From the NCBI RefSeq assembly GCF_003268275.1, contig NZ_QLYR01000001.1, positions 744,001 to 808,000 on the forward strand: DNA of 64,000 bases, in the 5' to 3' direction. Shown in pieces: positions 16,701 to 25,115 of this stretch (position 1 is the stretch's first letter; each line of letters begins with the position of its first letter). This DNA comes from Hydrogeniiclostridium mannosilyticum. GTDB lineage: Bacteria > Bacillota > Clostridia > Oscillospirales > Acutalibacteraceae. A program made the translations under genes and the position numbers. The notes beneath the pieces are model-generated. The model made no database searches and was not told the origin of the DNA. It was given only the letters and a program-made list of their open reading frames with translations.

Positions 16701-18409
16701 CGCTTGGGACCGCTGTACGGGATATTTTGGAAAAGCTGGGCAAATTCTACCGAGCGGACCGCGCGTACTTTACCAGGGTACAGCTCGCGCACAGCCTTCA
16801 GATTGCCCCACAGGAGTGGCGTGCACCCGGCATTTGCTCCCCGCGCGGCGGGACCGGCCGCATTGAGCAAGGGTTTCTGTCCATTTGGCATGGCGACCCG
16901 CAGGCCAAGCCCCTGCTTGTATACCGGCAGATAGAACAGATGCAGCCGCTGTTCCCCGAAAAACACGCGCTCCTCCGGGAACACGGCGTTTCCGCTTTTG
17001 CCGCGGCAATCCTGCTGGACGACTGCCTCCCCATTGGATATATCGGCCTTGAAAACCCGCGTGACAATCTTGACAACACCACCTTAATACAATCTCTGAC
17101 CCACTTTTTAAACCATGAGATTAGTAAACGCCGGTTGCAGCAGCAACAGCTCTATATGGCTGAACACGACAGAATGACCGGGCTTTTAAACTGGCAGAGC
17201 TATAGCAACCTTTTGGCCCAATTAAAGCCGGAGACGCTCTCCTCCCTTGGACTTTTGGTCGCGGACATCAACCGCCTGCGCGTACTCAACCAGGAATATG
17301 GGCACGGCTATGGCGACCAGCTGCTTCATTCCCTTGCCTCTGCCATGAAAAAGGAATTTTCACCGGCCTATGTGTTCCGGCTGGACGGCGACTCCTTTCT
17401 TGCATTCTGCCAGGATATTACCTACAAGTCTTTCCTTTCACACATCCACCGCCTGCTTGCTGAAGTCAACCGGCAGTACCCCGGGTGTGTGGCCTTCGGC
17501 TGGTCTTGGGACGATGCCGATATCAGCCCCGACCGTATTTTTAACCGTGCCCAGGAATTTTTGTCTGTGTCCAAGGCCGAAAAAAAGGGCGCCGCACATC
17601 AGGACAGCCGTGTGCAGGCCATCCGCCTGCAGCGGCTTCAGAACACCATTCAGGAGGGCAAGTTCCGGGTTTACCTACAGCCAAAGGCCGAGCTTTCCAC
17701 CGGCAGGCTCAGGGGCGCCGAGGCGCTGGTGCGCTATGTGGACGAGGTGCACGGGGTTGTGCCGCCGGCCAAATTCATTCCACAGCTTGAGACTGAAAAT
17801 ATTGTACGCTATATTGACTTCTTCATGCTGGAAAAGGTCTGCGCAATTTTACAGGACTGGACAAGGCGTGATTTCCCAAGCTGTCCAATCTCGATTAATT
17901 TTTCCCGCCGAACACTGATGGAGGACTGCATCGTGGAAAAAATCTCCGCTGTGACAGACCGCTACCACCTGGATCATGCCCTTTTTGAGATTGAGATCAC
18001 CGAAAACATCCGAGAAATCGACCGCCATATGCTCCGAGAAATCAGCGAGAGCCTTGTTTGTGCTGGCTACCGAATCTCTCTGGACGACTTCGGCTCGGAA
18101 TACAGCAACCTTTCCATTCTTTCCACGCTGCCGCTCAGCGGGCTGAAGCTGGATAAAAGCCTCATTCAGGACCTCTACGCCAACCCCTCCACACATATTT
18201 TGGTTAAAAGCCTGATTCAAGCCTGCCATGAAATGGGCATCGACAGCACCGCGGAGGGCGTTGAAGAAGAGGAACAGCTTAAGATTTTGCAGGCGATCGG
18301 CTGTACCTATGCGCAGGGGTACCTGTTCAGCCCGCCCCTTTCCGTTCAGGAGTTCGAGCAGGAATATCTGGACTACTCCTCACATATGGTGTCGTTTCTA
18401 TCAAGATAA
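13703..18409 (+). CDS. Multi-domain PAS-GGDEF-GAF-GGDEF-EAL cyclic di-GMP enzyme
   Basis: 1568 residues from the ATG at 13703 (GGAGG eight bases upstream); a longer reading to 13541 only overlaps the preceding gene. Order: NTF2/SnoaL-like N-domain (about 10-145), about four PAS domains (165-680), GGDEF domain with intact GGDEF at 762-766, a further PAS-like segment (870-980), GAF-like domain (990-1140), a second degenerate GGDEF with DGDSF at 1228-1232, and EAL domain (1310-1560). EAL motifs are complete: E1340-A-L, SINFS, EITE, LDDFG, KLDKS, AEGVEE, QGY. The first GGDEF lacks a clear RxxD inhibitory site. The protein is probably soluble, able both to make and to hydrolyse c-di-GMP, and expressed under a c-di-GMP riboswitch. 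Confidence 0.92.
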   Translation: MNEHVLTPAQRQAFTRLRAMMQAYLVERDTEKALSFFTENTHSIGTGVQEIALNKAGLRTLFEDEIHHDPLPFQIAYKEVSAAGGENNGTVSIYALLQVKKSLSTGVPLCVNMRQTAHLCNIGGEYYIRLVHASIPAIQQQENEYYPIYFGEQTLRQQHEKLERNVLSLLNETMPGGIFGGYNEPGFPLYFINNRMLEYLNYPSFEAFQKAINGRLLNSVPDSERLQVESAVTGALQKGGAYSVTHRMLKSDGEYIWVYNKGRCIPTEDGRKAIISVCFDITSQVAAQNELGFIAQSQIGGLFKARMDEGFSLLYANEYYYRMHGYTRREMKELLHDQAVHLVYPDDLAGVSAQIEQAIREKRESIALEYRIVRKDGTTAWLHASAGLSEANGCYYLSGMVINIDERKNFEQQLLWSEKRFQIAIEQTSINVWEYDLKTRSILQTDKSYQTFGIGKVIHQVPYSLIEKKSIHPDDAKKYIALYDKLHNGAKTASAVIRIRATDSQFYWIKINYTNIFDETGAPIRAVAVSEDITAQKEAEQRSFQEEHLREMLSADVLVSTKINLSQNKVLRIWSDSYHPYAFQDVISYTQLYAEVISHIANSSDKKRFAGLFAPAVLMKAAENGRKSLYGEYRCMDTAGHIIWCAFHWTIMYDPDSAELFAFGYIRDINERKKAELVLRERAERDALTGLYNRQTMESLIDQLIHQRRRKGAQYAFLMIDVDDFKQVNDTYGHYYGDQLLQEIGRILRTDFNGSSLTGRLGGDEFAVFFEDIPGKQWVTEIAARLCKKLTLSFGVNGEKLQVSASVGIVIDRFQGADFQRMFQQADLALYSAKSHGKAQYSCFNSQLGQPDELQLLSDGCVAKQHLGERCMLDEMDDSIFVIDEESHDVLFMNQVARQTFNIDSYAGRKCYDILQGFSQICVFCQTHLPEEHGFKSWENTNARLHKRFIIRDKIIRWDGKRARLEIFTDLSMQESRLHSNVKADRMLLESASLLLTSSTLGTAVRDILEKLGKFYRADRAYFTRVQLAHSLQIAPQEWRAPGICSPRGGTGRIEQGFLSIWHGDPQAKPLLVYRQIEQMQPLFPEKHALLREHGVSAFAAAILLDDCLPIGYIGLENPRDNLDNTTLIQSLTHFLNHEISKRRLQQQQLYMAEHDRMTGLLNWQSYSNLLAQLKPETLSSLGLLVADINRLRVLNQEYGHGYGDQLLHSLASAMKKEFSPAYVFRLDGDSFLAFCQDITYKSFLSHIHRLLAEVNRQYPGCVAFGWSWDDADISPDRIFNRAQEFLSVSKAEKKGAAHQDSRVQAIRLQRLQNTIQEGKFRVYLQPKAELSTGRLRGAEALVRYVDEVHGVVPPAKFIPQLETENIVRYIDFFMLEKVCAILQDWTRRDFPSCPISINFSRRTLMEDCIVEKISAVTDRYHLDHALFEIEITENIREIDRHMLREISESLVCAGYRISLDDFGSEYSNLSILSTLPLSGLKLDKSLIQDLYANPSTHILVKSLIQACHEMGIDSTAEGVEEEEQLKILQAIGCTYAQGYLFSPPLSVQEFEQEYLDYSSHMVSFLSR

Positions 18410-18445
18410 GTGCAGCCCCCGGCGCCGGGGGCTGCACTTATCTTG
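18402..18445. terminator. Perfect 44-bp palindrome overlapping a stop codon; likely terminator
   Basis: The two 22-base arms are exact complements around GGCGCC with no unpaired bases. The left arm contains the last codons and the stop of the GGDEF/EAL gene. The T-rich outer arm (CTTATCTTG) is a weak U-tract for the plus-strand gene; the convergent ABC operon could use the other side. Confidence 0.75.
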
Positions 18446-18498
18446 TCTTATGATGATGAAGGCATTTCAGCCGGGAGAGGCTCCCATTTTTCCGTTTG

Positions 18499-19416
18499 CT
18501 ATTCAGCCGGGGGCTGTTCCTGAGCCGCCGGCTGCCGGGGCGCTTCAATCATTATTTTACCATTCGCATACTCCATCTTGACCTTATTGCCGGCAACGCC
18601 GAGCTGCTCCAGCATTTCCCTGGGGATTTGCACGCGCCCTGCTTTGTCGAGCACTGCAAACTCCTCATGGGCCTGAACCTCCTCCTCAAAAAGGTTCAGC
18701 GAGCTGAGCTTGTCGGCATAGCTTTGCTTGACAATCATCTCACTGCTGGTCTTTCCATCCCGGATGGCCACCACCCTGTTCACCTTTTTGGACAGCAGGC
18801 GGTCATGTGTGACAATAACGACCGTCAGGCCCTTCTCCTGGTTCAGCTTGCGAAAAGCATCCAGAATATAGCTGCCGGTTTTTACATCCACCGAACCGGT
18901 GGGCTCGTCGGCCAGGAGGATTTTCGGGTTATTCGCTAGAGCGATGGCAATGGCGATGCGCTGCTGCTCGCCGCCGGACATTTGGCTGAGCCGGTTATTC
19001 TTTTTATGACTCATGCCCACCAGGTCTAAAAGCTCCAGCGCACGCTCCTTTCGCTGCTTGCCGCCGCTGATCATCATAGGCAGCTGAATATTCTGCAAGG
19101 CCGTCAGATAGGGCAGCAGGTTTCTGGCATTATTCTGCCACACAAAGCCGACTGTACTGCGTTTATATTCCACCAGCTCCGCCTCGCTGAGCTTAAAAAG
19201 GTCCTTGCCGTCTACAAACAGCTTGCCCGCGGACGGACGGTCCAGGCCGCCGATCATATTGAGAAAGGTGGATTTTCCGCTGCCGCTGTTGCCGATAATC
19301 GCCATAAGCTCGCCCTCGGCAATATTGATCTCCAACCCCTGCAGGGCCAGCACCTCAATATCCTTGGTCTTATAAATCTTGACCAGGTTTTCGCATACGA
19401 TGATGTCTTCAGCCAT
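18499..19416 (-). CDS. ABC exporter ATPase (MacB/LolD type) with C-terminal SpoVT-AbrB-like domain
   Basis: 305 residues from the ATG at 19416 (GGTGAG seven bases upstream). The ATPase part has Walker [10 protein letters not shown], a Q-loop ([15 protein letters not shown]), signature [12 protein letters not shown], Walker [13 protein letters not shown] and switch His (VIVTHD). From about residue 242 a second short domain follows, [21 protein letters not shown] then [12 protein letters not shown]. This has the swapped-hairpin pattern of AbrB/MazE-type DNA-binding domains. The ATPase powers the FtsX-like permease next door; the AbrB-like tail could be a dimerisation or sensing module and DNA binding is not proven. 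Confidence 0.88.
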   Translation of the reverse strand: MAEDIIVCENLVKIYKTKDIEVLALQGLEINIAEGELMAIIGNSGSGKSTFLNMIGGLDRPSAGKLFVDGKDLFKLSEAELVEYKRSTVGFVWQNNARNLLPYLTALQNIQLPMMISGGKQRKERALELLDLVGMSHKKNNRLSQMSGGEQQRIAIAIALANNPKILLADEPTGSVDVKTGSYILDAFRKLNQEKGLTVVIVTHDRLLSKKVNRVVAIRDGKTSSEMIVKQSYADKLSSLNLFEEEVQAHEEFAVLDKAGRVQIPREMLEQLGVAGNKVKMEYANGKIMIEAPRQPAAQEQPPAE

Positions 19417-20086
19417 GGATGATCTCACCGTCCTCCAATTCATAGGCCACGTCGCCGATTTCCATCAGTCCCGTGTCGTGGGTTGTCATGATAATGGTCA
19501 CGCCTTCGCTTTGGGTCAGCTCCTTGAAAATTTTGACTACCTGCAGGCCCGTTGTTGTATCCAGTTCAGCCGTCGGCTCGTCGGCAAACAACACCTTAGG
19601 CTTGTGGGCAATCGCCCTGGCAATGGCAACGCGCTGCTGCTCACCGCCCGACATCTCCTGCGGCATATGGTTCATACGGCTGCCCAGGCCGACCATCCGC
19701 AGGCACTCCTCCACCCGCTCCTTGTGGCCGCCCTTATACTTTGCCAGCCGCAGCGAAAAATCGACGTTTTCAAAGGCATTGAGCATCGGGATCAATGCCA
19801 CGGACTGAAAGACAAAGCCAATCTCGGTGCGGCGCAGGGTTCCCCGCTGCTGCTCTGAAAGCTTTGTGATATCCTGGCCCTGAAAAAGCACCTCGCCCTC
19901 CAGCGGATAATCCAGCGCCCCCAGAATATTCATCAACGTCGTCTTACCGGAACCGGAACGGCCCTTCAGCATGGTTAGTTTTCCCCGGGGGACGGTGATA
20001 TTGATGCCTTTGAGCGCCCAAAACAGCTCGCCGCCGGCAACGGGGAAGCCCTGCCTGACATTTTTGGTCTCAATAATATTTTCCAC
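19409..20086 (-). CDS. ABC exporter ATPase (LolD/MacB type)
   Basis: 225 residues. Walker A GRSGSGKTT, Q-loop FVFQSVALIPMLNAFENV, signature [12 protein letters not shown], Walker B VLFADEPTAELD and switch region IIMTTHD are all intact. It is a plain ATPase without the extra tail of its partner, ends in the next gene (eight-base overlap) and starts two bases after the permease stop. With two different ATPases in the unit, a heterodimeric motor for the single large permease is likely. Confidence 0.93.
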   Translation of the reverse strand: MENIIETKNVRQGFPVAGGELFWALKGINITVPRGKLTMLKGRSGSGKTTLMNILGALDYPLEGEVLFQGQDITKLSEQQRGTLRRTEIGFVFQSVALIPMLNAFENVDFSLRLAKYKGGHKERVEECLRMVGLGSRMNHMPQEMSGGEQQRVAIARAIAHKPKVLFADEPTAELDTTTGLQVVKIFKELTQSEGVTIIMTTHDTGLMEIGDVAYELEDGEIIHG

Positions 20087-20088
20087 CG

Positions 20089-22920
20089 TTAATCCTCCCC
20101 CAGCTTCAACGCCTGCGAAATCTTAATCTTGGAAATCAACCACCCAAGAATGACCATGCACAAAATCATCATGCCCGCAATAACGGCAAACAGCCGGACA
20201 GAGTCGCTCTGCGCACTGACAACCTCCAACGGAATCACCTGGTCCGCCGCTGAATAGGCAATTTGAATCAGGGGCACAAACAGCCTTGCGGCCAGGTTGC
20301 CGACCAAAACGCCCGCCCCGATGGAAACGCCGGAAATAAAGAGCTGTTCATTGAGCAGCATGGCCAGAATCTCCCGCATTGACATGCCCATAGCGCGGAA
20401 TATGCCAAATTGCAGCGCCCGGGACTGAATGGAAAGAATCCAGTAAATCAAAAAGCCTGTCGTACATAGGATTAAAACCACGATGAACCCTACGGTCAGT
20501 ACCCCGTTGGTCCCCTGGAACATGGGGTCGTTTTTCAGGTCGATGAGCTGCGCGTTGGCATCCTTAAAGAGTACCAGCCAGGCGCCCGTGTCCTTTACAA
20601 AATCATAAACAGGCTGAGAGGATCCCTCCATCTTCATCCAAACCTCATAGGGCGTTACCCCCCAGGCAGACTGCACCTGCTGCAGGTGCGCCACAATTAG
20701 GAAATTGTCCGTCTCCTTGACGGCGCCCTCCTTGGAAATCTCACGGGTAACGGGCGCATAGGTGGGCCAGTAATCCACAAACCCGTAAATGACCCCTCTG
20801 GCAGATTCCCCATACTCATTTTTATAGGTGATGATATCGCCCACCTTGTAGCCGTAAAGCTCTTTAAAATTAGAGGAAACCAGAACGCCTCTGGCATCCT
20901 GCGACATAGCGTTAAGGTAAGCATACCAATGAGTGGGCAGGAGCTGCTCCTTAAACCAGGCGGTCTCCCCAAATTCCTTGGTATTAATTCCCATTAGGGT
21001 CGCACCGGAGATGCTTCCCTCGTTTACAGAAACCGACACGCTGTTGTTGCGCAGCACCTTGGTTACGCTGCCGACCCCGTCAATCTGCATATAACGGCTG
21101 AAGTCCGGCTCATAATAGGTCAGCTCCAGCGTCCCGGTGGCATCGTTCGCCACCGCCTGCTCGTTACTGGTCCATTTCTCCTGGAAAACGATATCCGCGC
21201 CGGTGGCATAGCGAATCTTTTCCTCCGCATTGGCATTGATGGTCCGTGCGGCCTGCGCGCTGAAAATTCCCATCGCCATGGTCAAAATTAAAAAAATCAT
21301 AATAAAGCCCTGGTTGTTCCGGGTGCGGAGGATGCGCAAAAACGAGGCATAAAGCGACGGCGGCCACCACCTTTTCCCAATGGTAAAAATCAGACGTACC
21401 AGCAACGGAAAAATCCGGAGGATAAACAGCCCGGAACCAATGATGAACAAAGAGGAACAAAAATACAGCAGCGGATCCAGAGCGGCCCCATCTGCCACCT
21501 TTTGAGCCAGAAAATCCTTTTGGCCGTTAAAGCTGTATAAGCCGTAAACCGACACAGCCAGCAGCACCACGTCAAGAAAAATTTTCTGCCACCACGGAGC
21601 CCGGCCCTTTTTGTTTTTCCGCTGCTTATGTGCGACAATGGTCACATTTGCGTAGCGAACGGCGGGCAGAACCATTGCGCCGATGGAGAACAACGCTGCC
21701 AACCCCGCAAACAGCAGGGACAGCGGGTTGATTTCAACCTGAAGCGCCGTACGGCGCACAAACTCCAGAAAAGCGTTGGAGGAGCCCAGCAGCTGACAGA
21801 TAAGAATTGCCAGCGGGATGCCCAGCAGCAGGCTGATGACGGCGATGACGGCGCTTTGCAGCAGATAAATCCACAAAATCTGCTTTTTAGCCGCGCCGCG
21901 GCTTTTCAAAATAGAGATTTCATTCTGCTCCATGGAAAGCATTTGCTGGGAAACCATAAAAATGAACGCGCCCAGCAGCACAAAAATGGGCACCTGCAGC
22001 ACCCACAGCGTCACATTCAGTTTATCTGCCTGCGGAATATACTCCTCCAGCAGCTCCTGGCAGTAGAATTGAATGCCCTTGTTGGAAAGGCCTTCAAATT
22101 CCTCCTCATAGCGCTGAATAACCGCCAGCATCTCCTTGCTCTCATCACCGCGCATCCTGTTGTGGTCCAGCACCGTATAGAATTCGGCCTGAAAATTACA
22201 CCGCGGCGCCTCGTAGTCGGCAATCAGAGTTCTAAAATTATTTTCGCTCATAATCAGCGTGTCGTTCCAGGCCGTAGGCGCATCCTGCCAGTAGGGGTCC
22301 TCCTCCAGGCTGTTTTCAAACACGCCCACAATACGCACCGTCATGGGGGCGCCGTTCTCGCCCTCTACGCGGGACATTTCCAGCTCCTGCCCCAGCATCA
22401 GGTTTTTCTCCACCAGCGTCCGTTCGGTTACCATCACCTCGACGATGCCGCCGTCCACCGGCTCCTGTGCATACATCTGCCCGGCGGTAACGTTGATATG
22501 CTCCTCTATATTGGAGTAAAATCCGAGGTCGACGTTGAGGTCCTCCTCCTGTTCCTCCACCGCAGGCTTGGGGACGGCCTTCGTGTTGGTCACATAATAA
22601 TGCGTCACCTGCTCCAGCGCCGGGACGTTCATCTCTTCCGGCAGCTGGCGCATCCGCTCCTCTGCATTGGCAACGGCCTCTATCCCCTTTGCGCCGGTAC
22701 TGGTCCCAACAAACGCCGTGCGCAGCACCACTGCTCCCGGGTAGGCATCCTCTTCCACAATATACTGGTTCAGATCCCGGTTCAGCATGCGCTGCAAGGC
22801 CGCCTGGGAATACATGGGGCCGCTGGAGGCAATGGCAACCAGAAGAATATTGCCAATCAAAAGGCTGACGGCCATCCACTTTTTGTTCAATAGCTTTCGC
22901 TTTACAAATTCCAGCATCAC
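20089..22920 (-). CDS. Large FtsX/MacB-type ABC transporter permease
   Basis: 943 residues. An N-terminal membrane helix (about 13-35) is followed by a large extracytoplasmic domain (about 40-310), three helices (about 315-430), a linker, another helix pair and a second extracytoplasmic domain, and a final FtsX block of three helices (about 820-935, including FGIFRAMGMSMREILAMLLNEQ). The duplicated FtsX core suggests that one chain supplies both halves of a dimeric MacB-type transporter. Such systems do not transport across the membrane in the classical sense but drive external substrates with partner adaptors. Three adaptor lipoproteins precede it on the same strand. Confidence 0.88.
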   Translation of the reverse strand: MMLEFVKRKLLNKKWMAVSLLIGNILLVAIASSGPMYSQAALQRMLNRDLNQYIVEEDAYPGAVVLRTAFVGTSTGAKGIEAVANAEERMRQLPEEMNVPALEQVTHYYVTNTKAVPKPAVEEQEEDLNVDLGFYSNIEEHINVTAGQMYAQEPVDGGIVEVMVTERTLVEKNLMLGQELEMSRVEGENGAPMTVRIVGVFENSLEEDPYWQDAPTAWNDTLIMSENNFRTLIADYEAPRCNFQAEFYTVLDHNRMRGDESKEMLAVIQRYEEEFEGLSNKGIQFYCQELLEEYIPQADKLNVTLWVLQVPIFVLLGAFIFMVSQQMLSMEQNEISILKSRGAAKKQILWIYLLQSAVIAVISLLLGIPLAILICQLLGSSNAFLEFVRRTALQVEINPLSLLFAGLAALFSIGAMVLPAVRYANVTIVAHKQRKNKKGRAPWWQKIFLDVVLLAVSVYGLYSFNGQKDFLAQKVADGAALDPLLYFCSSLFIIGSGLFILRIFPLLVRLIFTIGKRWWPPSLYASFLRILRTRNNQGFIMIFLILTMAMGIFSAQAARTINANAEEKIRYATGADIVFQEKWTSNEQAVANDATGTLELTYYEPDFSRYMQIDGVGSVTKVLRNNSVSVSVNEGSISGATLMGINTKEFGETAWFKEQLLPTHWYAYLNAMSQDARGVLVSSNFKELYGYKVGDIITYKNEYGESARGVIYGFVDYWPTYAPVTREISKEGAVKETDNFLIVAHLQQVQSAWGVTPYEVWMKMEGSSQPVYDFVKDTGAWLVLFKDANAQLIDLKNDPMFQGTNGVLTVGFIVVLILCTTGFLIYWILSIQSRALQFGIFRAMGMSMREILAMLLNEQLFISGVSIGAGVLVGNLAARLFVPLIQIAYSAADQVIPLEVVSAQSDSVRLFAVIAGMMILCMVILGWLISKIKISQALKLGED

Positions 22921-22930
22921 AGTCTCTCCC

Positions 22931-24025
22931 TTAATCCAAGATCAGCGTCTGGCCTTCGGTGAGCCCGTCCAGAATCCATGTCGTGCTCATATTATTCTCG
23001 CCTTCGACCACATAGCGTTTTTTTACCGTTTCACCGTCCAGGACGTAGACATAGCGCCTGCTCTCATCCTTTTTTATCGCCGAACGGTTCACCAACAGTA
23101 CATTATGTAAGTCCACATCGTTGCCGGTAACCGCTACCTTCCGCTTTGCCAGCGCGGGGTCCAATTTGCCGTCTAGTTCAATAAGGGCCTGCCCCTGCTT
23201 CAGGGCAGCCGGAAGGATGTTGGAGGCGCTAATCACCCTGCCCGTGTAAGTCTCAACCTCGTCGTTGTTGCCGATCTGCACCGTAACCGGCATGTTATAG
23301 CGGTAAGCCCCCTCCGCATCCTCGGCCGAGATCAACAGCCTGTCAGAAGCGTACATCGTAACCAGCACCTGCGATTGGTCTACCTTATCGCCCTGGTTGA
23401 AGCTGACGACACTGTCCACAATACCGTCAAACGGTGCTACCAGTACGGTCTCGCTGATTTGAGACTGAAGCTTCTGAATCTCCTCCTGCTGAGCCGCCAG
23501 GCTATATTCCGTCTGGTACACATACTGGTCATATTGGGATTGAAGCTTTTGAATGTTCAGCGCCTGAATGCGGGCCTCATAGGAGCTCAGCCCGTTCAAG
23601 GCTGCTTCGGCCTGCTTTATTTGGTCCTGGCGCTGCTGCTTGCCCAAGGTAAAATCCCGCTGCGCCCGCTCCAGCGCCAGCTGTTTTTCCTCCAGCGCCA
23701 CCTGGTTCTCTTCCGTGGTAAAGCGGGCCAGCACATCGCCTTTAGAAACCTCTGTCCCGCTGGTAACATAAAATTCGTCGAACCGCACCGAGCCCTCCGT
23801 CCAGCGGAGCTCCGCCTGCACCGGATAGACGACGCTCCCGCTTCCGGCAACCTCTTTCGTAAAGTTTCCCCGCTCTACCACGGCGGTCTTATAATTGGCC
23901 TTTTCAGGGGCTTCCAGGGTCTCCTCCAGAATCATTTCATTCTGCTGGGAGCCTGCTTGGCGGCTGCAGCCGCCAAGCAGGACGGCAGCCGCCAACAGCA
24001 CCGCTGCGGCCTTACTCCTTGACAT
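22931..24025 (-). CDS. HlyD/RND-type adaptor lipoprotein (third of three)
   Basis: 364 residues from the ATG at 24025 (AGGGG nine bases upstream); an in-frame ATG at 24034 is an alternative. A lipoprotein signal ends in LLGGCS. Next come a beta-barrel/lipoyl start (VERGNFTKEVAGSGSV, ARFTTEENQ), a coiled coil (about 105-195, AQRDFTLGKQQRQDQIKQAEAAL region and SLAAQQEEIQKLQSQI), and a lipoyl return (VLVAPFDGIVDSVVSFNQGD). The C-terminal domain has NRSAIKKDESRRYVYV. The family links exporters to their substrates outside the membrane. It overlaps the previous adaptor gene by fourteen bases. Confidence 0.88.
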   Translation of the reverse strand: MSRSKAAAVLLAAAVLLGGCSRQAGSQQNEMILEETLEAPEKANYKTAVVERGNFTKEVAGSGSVVYPVQAELRWTEGSVRFDEFYVTSGTEVSKGDVLARFTTEENQVALEEKQLALERAQRDFTLGKQQRQDQIKQAEAALNGLSSYEARIQALNIQKLQSQYDQYVYQTEYSLAAQQEEIQKLQSQISETVLVAPFDGIVDSVVSFNQGDKVDQSQVLVTMYASDRLLISAEDAEGAYRYNMPVTVQIGNNDEVETYTGRVISASNILPAALKQGQALIELDGKLDPALAKRKVAVTGNDVDLHNVLLVNRSAIKKDESRRYVYVLDGETVKKRYVVEGENNMSTTWILDGLTEGQTLILD

Positions 24026-25115
24026 AGACTTCATCCCCTTCCTGCAGGCCCTCAAGGATCTCCGCCTTAACGTCCGACGTCATGCCGACCTCCACTTCGC
24101 AGCGCACCCGCTTTCCGTCCTCCATACGGTAGACATACTGCCCGGTCTCATCCCTGTACAGCGCGTTGACGGGAACCGTCAGCACATCTTCCTTATAGCC
24201 GCTTTGGATGTAAATGCATACATACTGCCCGCTTTCCAGCGCGGCGCCGGCAGCATCTATTGAAAAGCGTGTATCCATATCCTCGCCATACAGAACGCGG
24301 GAGACATATTCCTCCTGGTCATAGGGCTCATAGGCAACATCATAAATCTGATCGCCGACGCTGGCATAAATCCGAGTTGCGTCACGCAGGTCCGCCTCAC
24401 TGATATATTCAGCGCTGATGACCAGCTCCGACTCATTTACAAGATAGAGAACCGGCGTGTAGCCCTGTACCGCCGCCCCCTCGGACAACCCGCCGATATA
24501 GACAACACGCCCGTCATAGGGGGCGACAAGCTGGTTGTCGCCAGCTTTAGCCTGTAGCTCCGCCAGCTGGTCCGACAGACGCTTTTGCTCCATAGCCTGC
24601 AGTTCCCTGCTATGGCTCAACGCGGTCTCAAGCTTGTCAATATCCAGCTCCTTTACCTGTATCTGCGCGGCAGAAGCCCCTTGCTCCCGCATTTGCTCCA
24701 GTTCAAGCTTTGCGATGCCGATGTCCAGCTGTTGCTGCTGAACGCTGAATTGAGCATCATTTTTCTGATAATCCAGCTGTTTTTGCAAGGCGTCAATCTG
24801 CTCCAGCAAGGCGGATTCGTCCAGCTGCGCCAGTACCTGGCCCTTGGTAACCAAGTCTCCGACATTGACGTTTTTCTTTTCCAGTGTTCCCTCGGTTTTG
24901 AAATAAAGCGCCTCCACCGCAGGCTTTATCTCCCCGTCCAGATACTGGATATTATAGATTTCACCCCGGGTTACGGCGGCTGTATCCATCTGCACCCCGA
25001 CCGGCTCCAGCAGCTCGGGGGCCTGCTGCTCCGCCGTTCCCTGACAGCCGGGCAGCAGCAGGATTCCCGCCAGAGCTAAAAACAGCGCCGCTGTTCTTTT
25101 AAGAGTCCAATACAA
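24012..25115 (-). CDS. HlyD/RND-type adaptor lipoprotein (second of three)
   Basis: 367 residues from a TTG at 25115, chosen because AAGGTG lies six bases upstream; a GTG at 25124 is the alternative. A lipoprotein signal ends LLLPGC. The lipoyl halves (GDLVTKGQVLAQLDES and QLVAPYDGRVVYIGGLSEGA) flank a long coiled coil (about 95-185). A barrel and a C-terminal membrane-proximal domain (VPVNALYRDETGQYVYRMEDGK) follow. It overlaps both neighbours, so the three adaptors are coupled. The three proteins share one plan but differ widely in sequence, which suggests different partners rather than a recent triplication. Confidence 0.87.
   Translation of the reverse strand: MYWTLKRTAALFLALAGILLLPGCQGTAEQQAPELLEPVGVQMDTAAVTRGEIYNIQYLDGEIKPAVEALYFKTEGTLEKKNVNVGDLVTKGQVLAQLDESALLEQIDALQKQLDYQKNDAQFSVQQQQLDIGIAKLELEQMREQGASAAQIQVKELDIDKLETALSHSRELQAMEQKRLSDQLAELQAKAGDNQLVAPYDGRVVYIGGLSEGAAVQGYTPVLYLVNESELVISAEYISEADLRDATRIYASVGDQIYDVAYEPYDQEEYVSRVLYGEDMDTRFSIDAAGAALESGQYVCIYIQSGYKEDVLTVPVNALYRDETGQYVYRMEDGKRVRCEVEVGMTSDVKAEILEGLQEGDEVYVKE

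Noticed and set aside
21628-22893. 421-residue plus-strand open frame opposite the FtsX permease
   Set aside because: It is the shadow of a well-supported GC-rich gene; composition (His/Gln/Arg-rich) is unlike a protein and no start signal exists.
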